The position numbers and the translations under genes are program-made. Positions 8,022-15,804 of a stretch of 36,192 nucleotides of DNA are shown here, piece by piece. The stretch is taken from IMG/VR virus record IMGVR_UViG_3300040751_000165, positions 1 to 36,192 of that record; one strand, 5' to 3'. Every line of letters starts with the position of its first letter. The first letter of the stretch is position 1. The notes beneath the pieces are model-generated. The model did not search any database, was not told the origin of the DNA, and saw only the letters and a list, made by a program, of their open reading frames with translations. The stretch comes from a virus.

Positions 8022-9653
8022 TTAGAACCATGTATCACGATTTCCAGAGTTTATGTACTCTTGTATGTCCTCTGGGCCGTTTAAAACGCCCTCTTCTGGA
8101 TGTCCATCATCTAGTATTCCAAACGGTAACTGCTCATCCTCGAGCATTTTTATTTTATCTTCGTACATTTTTTGTCTGATATCAACATTTGTTATATCCT
8201 TAAAGTATGGCTGTCTTACTAGCCATGAGAACAAAACGCATGTCATCACCAAATCATCATGTGAACCTTCTTCTGCTTGATATGATACACCCTTACCAAT
8301 GAATGAAGATAATTCCGATATAAGATCCATATCTTCGATAATTAGTTTGTCGTTCTCAATCAAGTCTTTTAGATTAGAACAGCCAATTCTTTTTACTGGC
8401 TTTGTTGTTCTAACACCAAACTGTACATTTGATGAGAATCCTCCACTGACTACTTGTCCTGCTCTACCTTTATTTGCTGTAGATATTAGATTCTCATATT
8501 CCAAGTCATTATGCATAATATCTGCAACCTGGCCGCCGATATCATTAACTTCTATAAGAACAAAGGCTTCATTATATAGTCTTGCGATAGTGTGTATATA
8601 GTTTGGATATAGCAGTGGTGAAATATCTTTACTACGAAATTTTGCACATAATTTATATGGCACCTCTGAAGCATCAAATACTGTAAATGCTGAGTAGTCT
8701 TGTCCTACACCTCTTGATACATCACACACTGCAACATATATGCGATCTGCTCTTGGTTCGACATAGATATCAGCACCGTTATAATTTCTTAAAGGCCTCT
8801 TAAATGCAAGTTGTCGTAGTTTTGTGGGATGAATTAGAGTATTGGCCGATCCTAAGAAATTACATTCAAATTCTTGATTGAATTGCTCTTCACTGGTGTT
8901 AGCAATGGTTTCTTCTTTCCATTTCTCATCACGGCCAGGGACTGATGACCAATGTATTTCGATTGGTATGTATTTACTATTACCCTCTTCAGCATCAGTC
9001 CACATCTTGTAGAAATGATTCATACCATTCGGTGTAGAAACGATAATGACTTTTGAAGTAGCACCAGATGAAATTGTCGGGTAAACTGAACTAAAAAATT
9101 CTTCAGCAAGATTGTTGCCAATAAATGCAAACTCGTCCAAGAAAATAAGATTGTATGATCCACCACGAATAGCAGATGATGACGTTGCCGCCGCTACAAC
9201 TTTAGACCCGTTCTCTAGTTCGATATTACCCTTGTTCCAAACAACAACTCCCTGTTGTAGCCACTTAGGGAGATATTCATATGCGAGGGTAATTTTGCCT
9301 AGAAGTTCTCTAGCCAATGAGCCTTTGTTAGCAAGAATAGCCACATTCTGCTGGTCTTTGAAAAGAATTTCGTGTAGGATATATGCTGTTGTCGTGGTAG
9401 ATTTGCCTGACTGCCTAGGCAGTTTGCATATCGAAAATCTGTTTGCACTAAAAGTGCGAACCATCTCTTCTTGAAAATCATACATTTCAAAAGGTATAAG
9501 ACCCTTGTCTACATTTACAATCTTTACATATTGTCTTGCAAAGTAGACTGGATCTTTCATACACTTCAGATATTCTTCTACCTGATCTTTTGTAAATTCT
9601 ACAGGTACATCCGCTTTTTTAAGATTTGGATTACCTAGATAGGTCTCAGCCAT
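8022..9653 (-). CDS. 17: Large terminase subunit gp17 (packaging ATPase and nuclease)
   Basis: The motor that cuts concatemeric DNA and pumps it into the prohead through gp20. The 543-residue protein has both domains. In the ATPase: Walker A PRQSGKST (79-86), Walker B LIFLDE (169-174) and the coupling motif STPNG (206-210). In the RNase H-like nuclease: Asp311 in AVCDVSRG, Glu368/Asp371 in LIEVNDIGG, and the acidic pair Asp466-Asp467 in SHDDLVMT. All expected catalytic residues are present. It is shorter than T4 gp17 (610), as often seen in marine relatives. Its start overlaps the end of the nuclease gene by eight bases, so translation is likely coupled. Confidence 0.97.
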   Translation of the reverse strand: MAETYLGNPNLKKADVPVEFTKDQVEEYLKCMKDPVYFARQYVKIVNVDKGLIPFEMYDFQEEMVRTFSANRFSICKLPRQSGKSTTTTAYILHEILFKDQQNVAILANKGSLARELLGKITLAYEYLPKWLQQGVVVWNKGNIELENGSKVVAAATSSSAIRGGSYNLIFLDEFAFIGNNLAEEFFSSVYPTISSGATSKVIIVSTPNGMNHFYKMWTDAEEGNSKYIPIEIHWSSVPGRDEKWKEETIANTSEEQFNQEFECNFLGSANTLIHPTKLRQLAFKRPLRNYNGADIYVEPRADRIYVAVCDVSRGVGQDYSAFTVFDASEVPYKLCAKFRSKDISPLLYPNYIHTIARLYNEAFVLIEVNDIGGQVADIMHNDLEYENLISTANKGRAGQVVSGGFSSNVQFGVRTTKPVKRIGCSNLKDLIENDKLIIEDMDLISELSSFIGKGVSYQAEEGSHDDLVMTCVLFSWLVRQPYFKDITNVDIRQKMYEDKIKMLEDEQLPFGILDDGHPEEGVLNGPEDIQEYINSGNRDTWF

Positions 9654-10065
9654 TCAAATTCACAAACTCACGATTTTTTAGATGAGCCTCTTTTATATTA
9701 TCTTTAGACTGGCCATAGTAAGGAACTGCATGATATTTCTCAATCATATATTCATTGACTGTTTGATCAGCATAATTTGTAGTTCTTCTAAGTGATCCTA
9801 GAATACGACCAAATTTACCCTTTGCATCATATTCATTACATTCAAGAATCATCCATTCATCATCACACATGCCTTTTAGAAATTCTTTGGCAGCCAAGCC
9901 ATAGACCTTTTCTTCTTTATCTCTAGTGCGTGATTCGGGAGTGTCGATACCGTAAAGACGAACTCTCTCATCTTTTAGCCAAATGCCAAAACCAAGATCC
10001 AGATCAATGTCAACTGTATCACCGTCAATAACTTTTACAACTTTACATCTATATGAATACATCAT
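9646..10065 (-). CDS. Staphylococcal-nuclease-like (thermonuclease) protein
   Basis: A 139-residue protein with the single SNase fold motifs: IDGDTVD (13-19), RLYGIDTPESR (36-46), YGLAAKEFL (55-63) and KFGRILGSL (84-92). The residues matching SNase Arg35, Glu43 and Arg87 are Arg36, Glu44 and Arg87, and the calcium-binding aspartates correspond to Asp16 and Asp41, so an active calcium-dependent nuclease is likely. No signal peptide is seen, so it should act in the cell or virion. It overlaps the gp17 start by eight bases. T4 has no such gene between its terminase subunits. A role in DNA trimming, host DNA breakdown or packaging is inference. The ribosome site is weak (AGGTAAG next to ATGATG). 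Confidence 0.88.
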   Translation of the reverse strand: MMYSYRCKVVKVIDGDTVDIDLDLGFGIWLKDERVRLYGIDTPESRTRDKEEKVYGLAAKEFLKGMCDDEWMILECNEYDAKGKFGRILGSLRRTTNYADQTVNEYMIEKYHAVPYYGQSKDNIKEAHLKNREFVNLNG

Positions 10066-10070
10066 CTTAC

Positions 10071-10271
10071 CTATTTACTGTGTGGTGGCATCTTTGATTC
10101 TATAAACCAGACATGCTGCCTTTTGCCTGGATGATATTTTCTCATACGCAACTTTACACCATTGCGAATCTGATTCATTGTTTTTGGATGTACAAAATGA
10201 TAACTAGCATTTGCTCTTTGTTCGCCTTCAGGAATCATCCATACTTTATCATTACGATTTTTCTTTGCCAT
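10071..10271 (-). CDS. Ribosomal protein bL33-like small basic protein
   Basis: A 66-residue basic protein. Its second half, KLRMRKYHPGKRQHVWF plus IESKM, lines up with the end of E. coli L33, KLELKKFDPVVRQHVIY plus KEAKI: the shared pattern is K-L-x-[ML]-[RK]-K-[YF]-x-P-x-x-R-Q-H-V, then E-x-K three residues on. A His-Phe pair upstream (HF at 25-26) also fits the first strand of L33, with one extra residue between. There are no cysteines, so it is like the zinc-free form. The first 20 residues do not match L33. It starts with TAATG on the upstream 49-residue gene and lies six bases before the nuclease gene. If the match is real, the protein could enter host 50S subunits. A DNA- or RNA-binding role in packaging is the alternative. 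Confidence 0.65.
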   Translation of the reverse strand: MAKKNRNDKVWMIPEGEQRANASYHFVHPKTMNQIRNGVKLRMRKYHPGKRQHVWFIESKMPPHSK

Positions 10272-10420
10272 TATCTTGCTTTACCTTGTCCACGGTATTT
10301 CTTATAACTTGCTCTCTTTTTCTTATTCATCTTGGTAAGAGAGAGCATACCTCTACCGATTGATGTTTTTACTTTTGTGGGTTCCCATGCTTTGGTTGTA
10401 CCCATCATACTTTTAGCCAT
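10271..10420 (-). CDS. 49-residue highly basic protein next to small terminase
   Basis: A short gene read from ATG at 10420 to TAA at 10271. It begins MAKSMMGTTKAWEPTKVKTS and ends with MNKKKRASYKKYRGQGKAR; about a third of residues are Lys or Arg, mostly in the last 20. Its start overlaps the end of gp16 by eight bases and its stop overlaps the next ATG as TAATG, so it is tightly coupled on both sides, strong evidence that it is translated. I recall short basic ORFs with a similar Arg/Lys-rich end near terminase genes of marine T4-like phages but cannot check. A nucleic-acid-binding role is likely from charge alone. Function is unknown. Confidence 0.72.
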   Translation of the reverse strand: MAKSMMGTTKAWEPTKVKTSIGRGMLSLTKMNKKKRASYKKYRGQGKAR

Positions 10421-10847
10421 CTTCATTTCTCCCATTAACTAATTTTTGCAATTCGGCAGTGCTACCAACAAACAAAGCGTTTGTTACGTTCTGCGGTTTT
10501 TCTGCCTCTTCAGTTTTTTTCAAGTCTTTGACCTTCTTCTGTATATCTAGCAGGTCTTTATTTGCATCAACTAGAGTTTTAGTGAGTTGAGATACCACTT
10601 CAAACGCTCTAGGATGCTCACTGGCTTTAGCCAATTCTATAAGTGTGTCGAGAGCCTCCGAGCCTTTCTCTATAACACCGTATAGATTTTCTCTGGCATA
10701 TTTGTAGTCTAAGTCTATGTCTTGAGTATCAGTTTTAGCAAGTTCAGAAAGAACTTCTTTGTCTCTTTCCATAATATCTTCCATCACTTCAAACTGACTT
10801 TCAACATTCAATGTTTTATCTAGCCCGTCAGCAACATTATTTTTCAT
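10413..10847 (-). CDS. 16: Small terminase subunit gp16
   Basis: Recognises DNA and regulates the gp17 motor. The 144-residue protein is almost wholly helical. A long central helical pair (residues about 45-110, ENLYGVIEKGSEALDTLIEL and VVSQLTKTLVDANKDLLDIQ) is the coiled-coil core of T4-like small terminases, followed by NVTNALFVGSTAELQKLV, a conserved-looking end. Length is close to T4 gp16 (164). It begins one base after the gp15 stop and overlaps the next small gene by eight bases. Unlike T4, three short genes separate it from gp17. Confidence 0.88.
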   Translation of the reverse strand: MKNNVADGLDKTLNVESQFEVMEDIMERDKEVLSELAKTDTQDIDLDYKYARENLYGVIEKGSEALDTLIELAKASEHPRAFEVVSQLTKTLVDANKDLLDIQKKVKDLKKTEEAEKPQNVTNALFVGSTAELQKLVNGRNEDG

Positions 10848-10848
10848 T

Positions 10849-11697
10849 TTATCTTATAACCGTTGAGAAGTTATTCCCTGTAAAAAAGTTTTCAGTATCA
10901 AATGCAAAGCCATAAGCAGAGTTAGCATTGATTTGGCTTCTGTCTACGCTTGCCGCTGAATTTGCAGTAGCAACACCAGCCGCAGTTTGCCCTGGTGTAA
11001 GTGTGATACGCTCTTGTTCAAAGTCTGTTGTGCTTACAAGTGTATTACTACTAGGAATGTGAAAGTCAACCTTAGTTCTTGTGATGACCCCTTTATTTGT
11101 CACAGGCCCATAAATATAACCTTTGACTGTGAAATTGAAAGTATAGATGATAGCCCTACGACTTTGAAAGTCTGCTTCATATGTATCTTCAATCGTCATG
11201 CCCTGCAATACTGTAGGCACGTCAACATAGACACCTAGAGATGGTACAATCTTGACTGAGTTTGTCCACTCTGGGCGAAAGTAAGGCAAAATCTGTTCTA
11301 CGACTTGTACAGCATCTTCTTGATTTGCAAACATGCCGTATAGTGACATATCAATATTGTATGGCGCTGGCGCCCAACCAGACCGCAAAGAATTATTGCC
11401 AGACCCAACAGATGTTAAACGATTTTGCCTGTTCATTTGTCTTGTAGAATCGTAATTAAATCCAGTGATTTCAAACGCAAGTCTAGGTAATACTACTGCG
11501 ACTTCTCTTGTGATATCTGGGTTTTGTCTAAGTCTTGCAAGAAACTTTTCTTTAGGACCATATGCAATAGGCACACGGAGAGTCTGTGTAGCATCACCAG
11601 CATTATTATAGCGAGTTACATCTATATCATTGAACATATTACCGAACATGATGATATACTTACGAATAGCACTATGATAGTCACTGTTACCAAACAT
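10849..11697 (-). CDS. 15: Tail completion / sheath stabiliser gp15
   Basis: Caps the finished tail and joins it to the neck. The 282-residue length is near T4 gp15 (272). Family-type stretches include FGNMFNDIDVTRYNN (17-31), VPIAYGPKEKFLARL (42-56), and VVLPRLAFEITGFNYDSTRQ (about 68-87), then ANQEDAVQVVEQILPYFRPE near 125. The start gives a TAATG overlap with the gp14 stop, indicating coupled translation. The last 60 residues are polar and variable. Confidence 0.93.
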   Translation of the reverse strand: MFGNSDYHSAIRKYIIMFGNMFNDIDVTRYNNAGDATQTLRVPIAYGPKEKFLARLRQNPDITREVAVVLPRLAFEITGFNYDSTRQMNRQNRLTSVGSGNNSLRSGWAPAPYNIDMSLYGMFANQEDAVQVVEQILPYFRPEWTNSVKIVPSLGVYVDVPTVLQGMTIEDTYEADFQSRRAIIYTFNFTVKGYIYGPVTNKGVITRTKVDFHIPSSNTLVSTTDFEQERITLTPGQTAAGVATANSAASVDRSQINANSAYGFAFDTENFFTGNNFSTVIR

Positions 11698-12464
11698 TAC
11701 CAGTCACTCCCTTCACTGAACGGATTTTGTTCAGAGAAATCAAGAAATGCTCCGAGTGATCCTGATGATGTTGTTTCAGTTTGAATATATTCATTATTTG
11801 CTGTAGTGACAATAGAATCTATTCTATAATCTTCTGCTACCATAGCATCGCCAGTTTCAAAAACGAGGACATTGCCCGCTTCATCTAAGATGCTAAAGTC
11901 TTGCATTACTGTTGAATGTGTTGTCTGAATATCATCAATGACATCAATACCAGTGTCAAGTTCTTCATGTGAATATTCAAACAATTCACACTTCAGATCA
12001 TACATTGCAAGTTCGCCCATCTGATAGAAAACAGATTCGTCCTCTACGAATTTGATCTCAAACAGGCCTCCCGTGAGTGGTAGGTATATAAGATCGCCTT
12101 CTAGAGGTCTTGTTGCTTCATCGCCATCTTCTTGTGCAATCATATCTTTGGCAATCATTTCATCGCCAAATCTTCTCTTTGAGATAGTGAATGTGATTTC
12201 GTCACGAATCTCTACATTAAATTTTGAAAGAAAGTCGCCTTCCCCCTCAAAGCCTTCAACATTTTTGATATACATTTCTAATTCATAGGCATCATCAAAC
12301 TTTGATAGAACATCTTCGCCAAAAAGATTATCTTCTTTTATGAGTGTTCTAGGAAGGTAAAAGCAATCATAGCCATACATCTTGATAGACTCAATAATCA
12401 AGTCCTCAATTAATGTTTGCTGGCCTAGATGACCAAAATTGTTAAAGAAGAGATTTGTTGCCAT
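11697..12464 (-). CDS. 14: Neck protein gp14
   Basis: Head-completion and neck protein that binds the portal with gp13 and closes the filled head. The 255-residue protein (T4 gp14 is 256) begins MATNLFFNNFGHLGQQTLIE, then GYDCFYLPRTLIKEDNLFGED and EITFTISKRRF, all typical of the gp14 family. It starts a few bases after gp13 and ends in a TAATG overlap with gp15. Confidence 0.93.
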   Translation of the reverse strand: MATNLFFNNFGHLGQQTLIEDLIIESIKMYGYDCFYLPRTLIKEDNLFGEDVLSKFDDAYELEMYIKNVEGFEGEGDFLSKFNVEIRDEITFTISKRRFGDEMIAKDMIAQEDGDEATRPLEGDLIYLPLTGGLFEIKFVEDESVFYQMGELAMYDLKCELFEYSHEELDTGIDVIDDIQTTHSTVMQDFSILDEAGNVLVFETGDAMVAEDYRIDSIVTTANNEYIQTETTSSGSLGAFLDFSEQNPFSEGSDW

Positions 12465-12470
12465 TTATCA

Positions 12471-13214
12471 CTATCCGATCATATCCATTACAGGCATAGA
12501 GAACTTAGAAACGATTTCTTCTTCTAGTCTCTTGATTTCTTCATCTGCTTCAGACCAGATTTGCTGGCCATTAAATGTTATACCACCGGGAAGTTGCATG
12601 CCCTCAAACTTCTTCATGTTCTCGCCCCATTGACGCTTGAAGAGTTGTGTGCAATATTGTCTTAGCCAGTAGTCACCCCATACCTGCGTATATGTATTAG
12701 GGTCAATAACACGATATGCTTCAACGATTAGATATTCTCCTTCGGTCACTCTTGTTTCCCAGTCCATATCAATAAACAGTCTATCCATATGTCTTGAAAA
12801 GCGTAGTGGTTGCTTACCAACAAAAATTTCTTCCATTAGAGCAATTCGCTCCATAGATGACACATAGTTTTGAAATTGTCCGTGGGCGAAATCGTATATT
12901 TCGTTGAGTGTGATCTGATATCTTAAATTAAATAGGTTGTTTGAATTAAGTCCTGTACCAACAGGAAATAAATTTATGATGCCAGTGATTGTAGTTGGAA
13001 TTGAAATATATTCATTTGTGATATCTGATGCAGTGACTTGATGCTTTAGAAATGTTCTCTCTGTGCCATCAAAATGATAGTCACGATAAAACTCTAGGGC
13101 ATCATCAATGCGATCCTGCATCTGATCTTCATCAACATTAATTTCAACTACCGGCGAACCTAGCCTGCGTAAGCAGTAATTTTTTAGTTCTGTGCGTGAA
13201 CGTGGATTTGCCAT
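12471..13214 (-). CDS. 13: Neck protein gp13
   Basis: Partner of gp14 in the neck. The 247 residues begin MANPRSRTELKNYCLRRLGS and continue with DEDQMQDRIDDALEFYRDYH, the characteristic gp13 start in marine T4-like phages. Later LYIVEAYR-like and WGDYWLRQYCTQLFKRQWGE stretches also fit. It is shorter than T4 gp13 (309). A TATAAATA box lies 34 bases upstream, so gp13 to gp17 (with the inserted small genes) may be one late operon of about 5 kb. Confidence 0.92.
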   Translation of the reverse strand: MANPRSRTELKNYCLRRLGSPVVEINVDEDQMQDRIDDALEFYRDYHFDGTERTFLKHQVTASDITNEYISIPTTITGIINLFPVGTGLNSNNLFNLRYQITLNEIYDFAHGQFQNYVSSMERIALMEEIFVGKQPLRFSRHMDRLFIDMDWETRVTEGEYLIVEAYRVIDPNTYTQVWGDYWLRQYCTQLFKRQWGENMKKFEGMQLPGGITFNGQQIWSEADEEIKRLEEEIVSKFSMPVMDMIG

Positions 13215-13247
13215 AGTAATAGTTCCAGAATAGTTGGTTTCTTATAC

Positions 13248-13255
13248 TATTTATA
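13248..13255 (-). promoter_or_regulatory. Late promoter TATAAATA for gp13 onwards
   Basis: Exact TATAAATA on the minus strand in the gap between the oxygenase stop and the gp13 ATG. No other exact box appears until the one before gp18. Confidence 0.85.
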
Positions 13256-13274
13256 ATATCTGAACTACAGCCTT

Positions 13275-13844
13275 TTATTTAAATTTAGGCCCTTCAATCC
13301 AAGATACTAGGGAACGCCTTACACCTTTTGTTACGGGTGTAACACGATGAGGAAGAAATGATGGAAAAAGAAAAACAGAACCCTTAGTTCTAAATCCCTC
13401 AGGTTGAGGATATTGTCTGTCTAACTCAAAATCTCCACCTTCATACTCTGAAGGATCAGTAAGTTGTATAACTATGCTCAATTTTCTATCTGTCATTCTT
13501 GGATTTGCCCAAAAAGTATCAATATGCCAGTCATATTTTCCCTGACTAACCGCTTCATATTTTGTATATTGAATATCACGAATAAGAGAAATATCAAAAC
13601 CAAACGCATTTCTATTTCCCTCACATGCATATTCCCAAATCATTTCTGAGATGAATTTGCTATTGGGTCTCTGTCTATCAATCCATCTGACTTCACTACT
13701 TCTAAACTTGTCTTTATCATTATCTGTAGAACCGTCAAATCCTATATTTGCTATCTCTGATGGATATGTTTCACATTCTTTAATTATTGAATCTATTCCA
13801 GAATCAGAAATAGCACCTTGCCAAAACTGCCATAGTTGAATCAT
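13275..13844 (-). CDS. Fe(II)/2-oxoglutarate-dependent oxygenase (prolyl 4-hydroxylase-like)
   Basis: A 189-residue non-haem iron oxygenase. The iron ligands are visible as His107-x-Asp109 (in YDWHIDTFW) and His166 (in FLPHRVTPV). Arg177 in GVRRSLVSWI is the expected 2-oxoglutarate anchor, and EYEGGDFEL (133-141) is the usual glycine-rich strand. The whole double-stranded beta-helix is present, so it should be active. Homologues in bacteria and cyanophages hydroxylate proteins or small molecules; the substrate here is unknown. It sits alone between a strong terminator and the gp13 late promoter, with its own leader containing two palindromes, so it may not be a normal late gene. GAGG serves as ribosome site. 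Confidence 0.9.
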   Translation of the reverse strand: MIQLWQFWQGAISDSGIDSIIKECETYPSEIANIGFDGSTDNDKDKFRSSEVRWIDRQRPNSKFISEMIWEYACEGNRNAFGFDISLIRDIQYTKYEAVSQGKYDWHIDTFWANPRMTDRKLSIVIQLTDPSEYEGGDFELDRQYPQPEGFRTKGSVFLFPSFLPHRVTPVTKGVRRSLVSWIEGPKFK

Positions 13845-13861
13845 ACTTTTTTCCTCATATC

Positions 13862-13892
13862 ATGTTATATAACATATTTTATGGTACCATAA
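13862..13892 (-). promoter_or_regulatory. Two 14-base palindromes and possible extended -10 before the oxygenase
   Basis: ATGTTATATAACAT (13862-13875) and TTATGGTACCATAA (13879-13892) are both perfect palindromes, three bases apart. On the minus strand the first contains TGTTATATA, which resembles an extended -10 box 20-odd bases before the oxygenase ATG. I see no good -35. They could be an operator and a promoter for a host-type or middle promoter. Confidence 0.4.
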
Positions 13893-13899
13893 TATATAT

Positions 13900-13935
13900 A
13901 AAAAAAGTGGCAGCCTATTTCTAGACCGCCACTTT
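13900..13935 (-). terminator. Strong intrinsic terminator after the 558-residue fibre gene
   Basis: On the minus strand bases 13935-13904 fold into a 14-pair stem (AAAGTGGCGGTCTA against TAGGCTGCCACTTT, two G-U pairs) closed by a GAAA tetraloop and followed by seven T. The G-U pairs become A-C mismatches in a plus-strand transcript, so the structure favours minus-strand RNA. It ends the fibre operon 24 bases after the gene stop. Confidence 0.9.
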
Positions 13936-13959
13936 GCTACTTGATTGTTTGTTAGACTA

Positions 13960-15636
13960 TTAGCCTTTTAATTCGTCAATCTCAGCCTTAAGTTCTTTGA
14001 TTGCCTCAATAAGTAGAGGTACAAGTTTTTCATATGAGACTGTAATATAATCTAGGTTCTTATCGGCATGCTCTGGAGCATCATTGATAGGCGCAGGTGA
14101 TACAACTTCAGGAAGAACTGATTGAACTTCCTGGGCGCTTACACCAACTTGTCTATCGTCATTGTCGTAGCCAAGGTCTTTAGCGGCTTCGTTTTCAGTG
14201 AAGTAGTAACCATTAAGGGCGGCAACTTTATCCATTGCGCTATCAATTTTGCCTGAGAAATCTTTAAGTCTAGCATCTGAATAGTAAGCAGTGATGTTGT
14301 TGGTTGCACGAATTTCACCAGCAGTTCCAGAGGCGGCAGTACCAACACCAAGTGAATTTACCTGTGCATCAGAACCTGTGCTAAAGCCACCGGCTGGCCC
14401 TGTTGGGCCTGTAGGACCTGTTGGACCAGTAGAACCGTTTGAACCCGCTGGACCAGTAGGACCAGTTGGACCAGTAGAACCGTTTGAACCCGCTGGACCA
14501 GTTGGACCAGTTGGACCTACGAGAGCGGCGTTTGCGATAGTTGCTTTACGCATTGCACCGGCTGTAACGTCATACACTGCAATTGTATCATTAGATGCAA
14601 TTGAGTTTTCGTTTGTTAGGCTATCAACATCTAGGGCAAGTGTGTGAGAGATACCTTCACCTGATGTTGCACCAGACGATGTGATACCAGTTCCACCAGT
14701 TACTGTTCCTACATAGTTACCGCTTGTATCAGTACCAAGAACTACATCGTTATTGTAAGTAGTAGAGATAGAAACTGCATTAGCAGAGAATGATGCTGAA
14801 CCAGTAACATCACCAGTCAAGGTCACAGATGCAGTAGCACCTAGTTTCTGACCAATGTTTGTTGCGACTGTTGTTGAGAATGAAGCATCGTCACCAAGAG
14901 CGGCAGCAAGTTCATTCAATGTGTCTAGTGCGGCTGGTGCAGAGTCTACGATATTTGCTACAGCGGTATCAACATATGTCTTACTTGCGGCATCTGTTGC
15001 GGCAGATACAGTGTCAACACCTTGAATACGACCTGTGCCTGATAAAGTGATATCACCACCACCAACTGTCAAGTCACCAGCGAGTGTGATATTATCAGTA
15101 AGTTTGTTGCCATCAACTGAGTCATTGGCAATTGTTGTTGCTACTGATACTGCATTAGTAGAAAATGCTGTGGCCGATGCTGTTACATCGCCTGTTAGTG
15201 CTACTGTAGCACCAGCACCAAGTCTAGCATTAGCAAGAGTGACAGTGTTAGCAACTTGCATACGATCATTGACACTTGTTGTCAATGTTGTGAAACGTGG
15301 CTCTGAGTTAGCAATATAAGAATTTAGATTTGCAGTAACGCTAGTATGTAAAGCCTGTGTATTAGCGACTGTCATATAGCCAGCAACTTCTACTGTCAAG
15401 TTTGCAGTAGATACCACGTTAGCGACAAGACCACTGAATAGAGCTTGCGTGTTTGCGACTGTCATATAGTTGTTGAGTTGTGTAGAACTAGCACCAATAA
15501 CATGACCACCCTGTGTACTACCATCATGTACACGGAGTTGGTTAGTGGTTGTGTCCATTGTTACTTCGCCTTCAGCACCAGTGAAAACGTCTTGAGCGGC
15601 AGTATTTCCGCGGCGTAATTGTAGTTGAGTTGCCAT
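13960..15636 (-). CDS. Tail fibre with collagen-like segment and S74 chaperone end (558 aa)
   Basis: A likely host-binding fibre. Order of parts: a small N-terminal cap (1-50, QLQLRRGN and GAEGEV), two VANTQAL motifs (59-66 and 89-96), beta-strand shaft modules, a [20 protein letters not shown] module (219-238) common in phage fibres, a Gly-x-x collagen-like stretch (374-417) and a C-terminal S74 intramolecular chaperone (from about 450). The self-cleavage pair should be Ser453 and Lys458 in [22 protein letters not shown] and a terminal coiled coil ([20 protein letters not shown]) complete the domain. The first 135 residues are nearly the same as in the 933-residue fibre next door. A strong terminator follows. 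Confidence 0.88.
   Translation of the reverse strand: MATQLQLRRGNTAAQDVFTGAEGEVTMDTTTNQLRVHDGSTQGGHVIGASSTQLNNYMTVANTQALFSGLVANVVSTANLTVEVAGYMTVANTQALHTSVTANLNSYIANSEPRFTTLTTSVNDRMQVANTVTLANARLGAGATVALTGDVTASATAFSTNAVSVATTIANDSVDGNKLTDNITLAGDLTVGGGDITLSGTGRIQGVDTVSAATDAASKTYVDTAVANIVDSAPAALDTLNELAAALGDDASFSTTVATNIGQKLGATASVTLTGDVTGSASFSANAVSISTTYNNDVVLGTDTSGNYVGTVTGGTGITSSGATSGEGISHTLALDVDSLTNENSIASNDTIAVYDVTAGAMRKATIANAALVGPTGPTGPAGSNGSTGPTGPTGPAGSNGSTGPTGPTGPTGPAGGFSTGSDAQVNSLGVGTAASGTAGEIRATNNITAYYSDARLKDFSGKIDSAMDKVAALNGYYFTENEAAKDLGYDNDDRQVGVSAQEVQSVLPEVVSPAPINDAPEHADKNLDYITVSYEKLVPLLIEAIKELKAEIDELKG
14389..14517 (-). repeat. Collagen-like Gly-Pro-Thr coding repeat
   Basis: About 43 residues of unbroken Gly-x-x triplets, built from a 45-base unit coding [15 protein letters not shown] twice and a final run of GPT. 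Trimeric collagen-like segments are known in phage fibres as rigid or flexible linkers. Tandem identity makes length change by recombination likely. Confidence 0.85.
15443..15478 (-). repeat. 36-base exact match to the neighbouring fibre gene (copy A)
   Basis: This stretch is identical to 18413-18448. It lies in the near-duplicate 5' thirds of the 558 and 933 fibre genes, which resemble each other along about 340 bases (15300-15636 and 18270-18606). Confidence 0.85.
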
Positions 15637-15804
15637 TTTTCTCTCTTCTAGTTAGTTTATCTAAACTTTTTTTAATTATTATAGGTTCTTATTTAAGTCA
15701 AAGCCAAAACATATTGAATGTCGGCCATTTTCTGTAGAGTACTGTACTAACCACTTCTACTACATTATACAAATTGTTTAACATTTATTAACTTATGATT
15801 GCTG
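15637..15804 (-). other. Intergenic gap between the two paralogous fibres
   Basis: 168 bases without a supportable gene. On the minus strand there is a TATAAT at 15769-15764 without a clear -35, and near the 558 gene a short AGTTTAGATAAACT inverted repeat beside a run of A (T on the plus strand). I see no exact late promoter, so how the 558-residue fibre gene is transcribed is unclear; read-through from the 933 gene is possible. Confidence 0.4.

Noticed and set aside
11107-11117. TATA-rich CATAAATATA on the plus strand inside gp15.
   Set aside because: It faces the plus strand, where there is no gene to serve; treated as chance.
14291-14647. Long open frame on the plus strand rich in Pro and Val opposite the collagen-like segment.
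   Set aside because: It is the reverse-strand shadow of the Gly-Pro-Thr repeat; no promoter or ribosome site, and it lies inside a well-supported gene.
15655-15676. AGTTTATCTAAACT followed by T-run on the plus strand as a terminator.
   Set aside because: The hairpin has a two-base loop and six AT pairs, and no plus-strand gene ends there.
15679-15756. A 25-codon coding-like stretch on the minus strand in the gap between the two paralogous fibres, reading KWLVQYSTENGRHSICFGFD and on to a stop.
   Set aside because: It has two stop codons directly upstream, no start codon and no ribosome site. It may be a remnant of a small gene, but the length is too short to support a pseudogene call.
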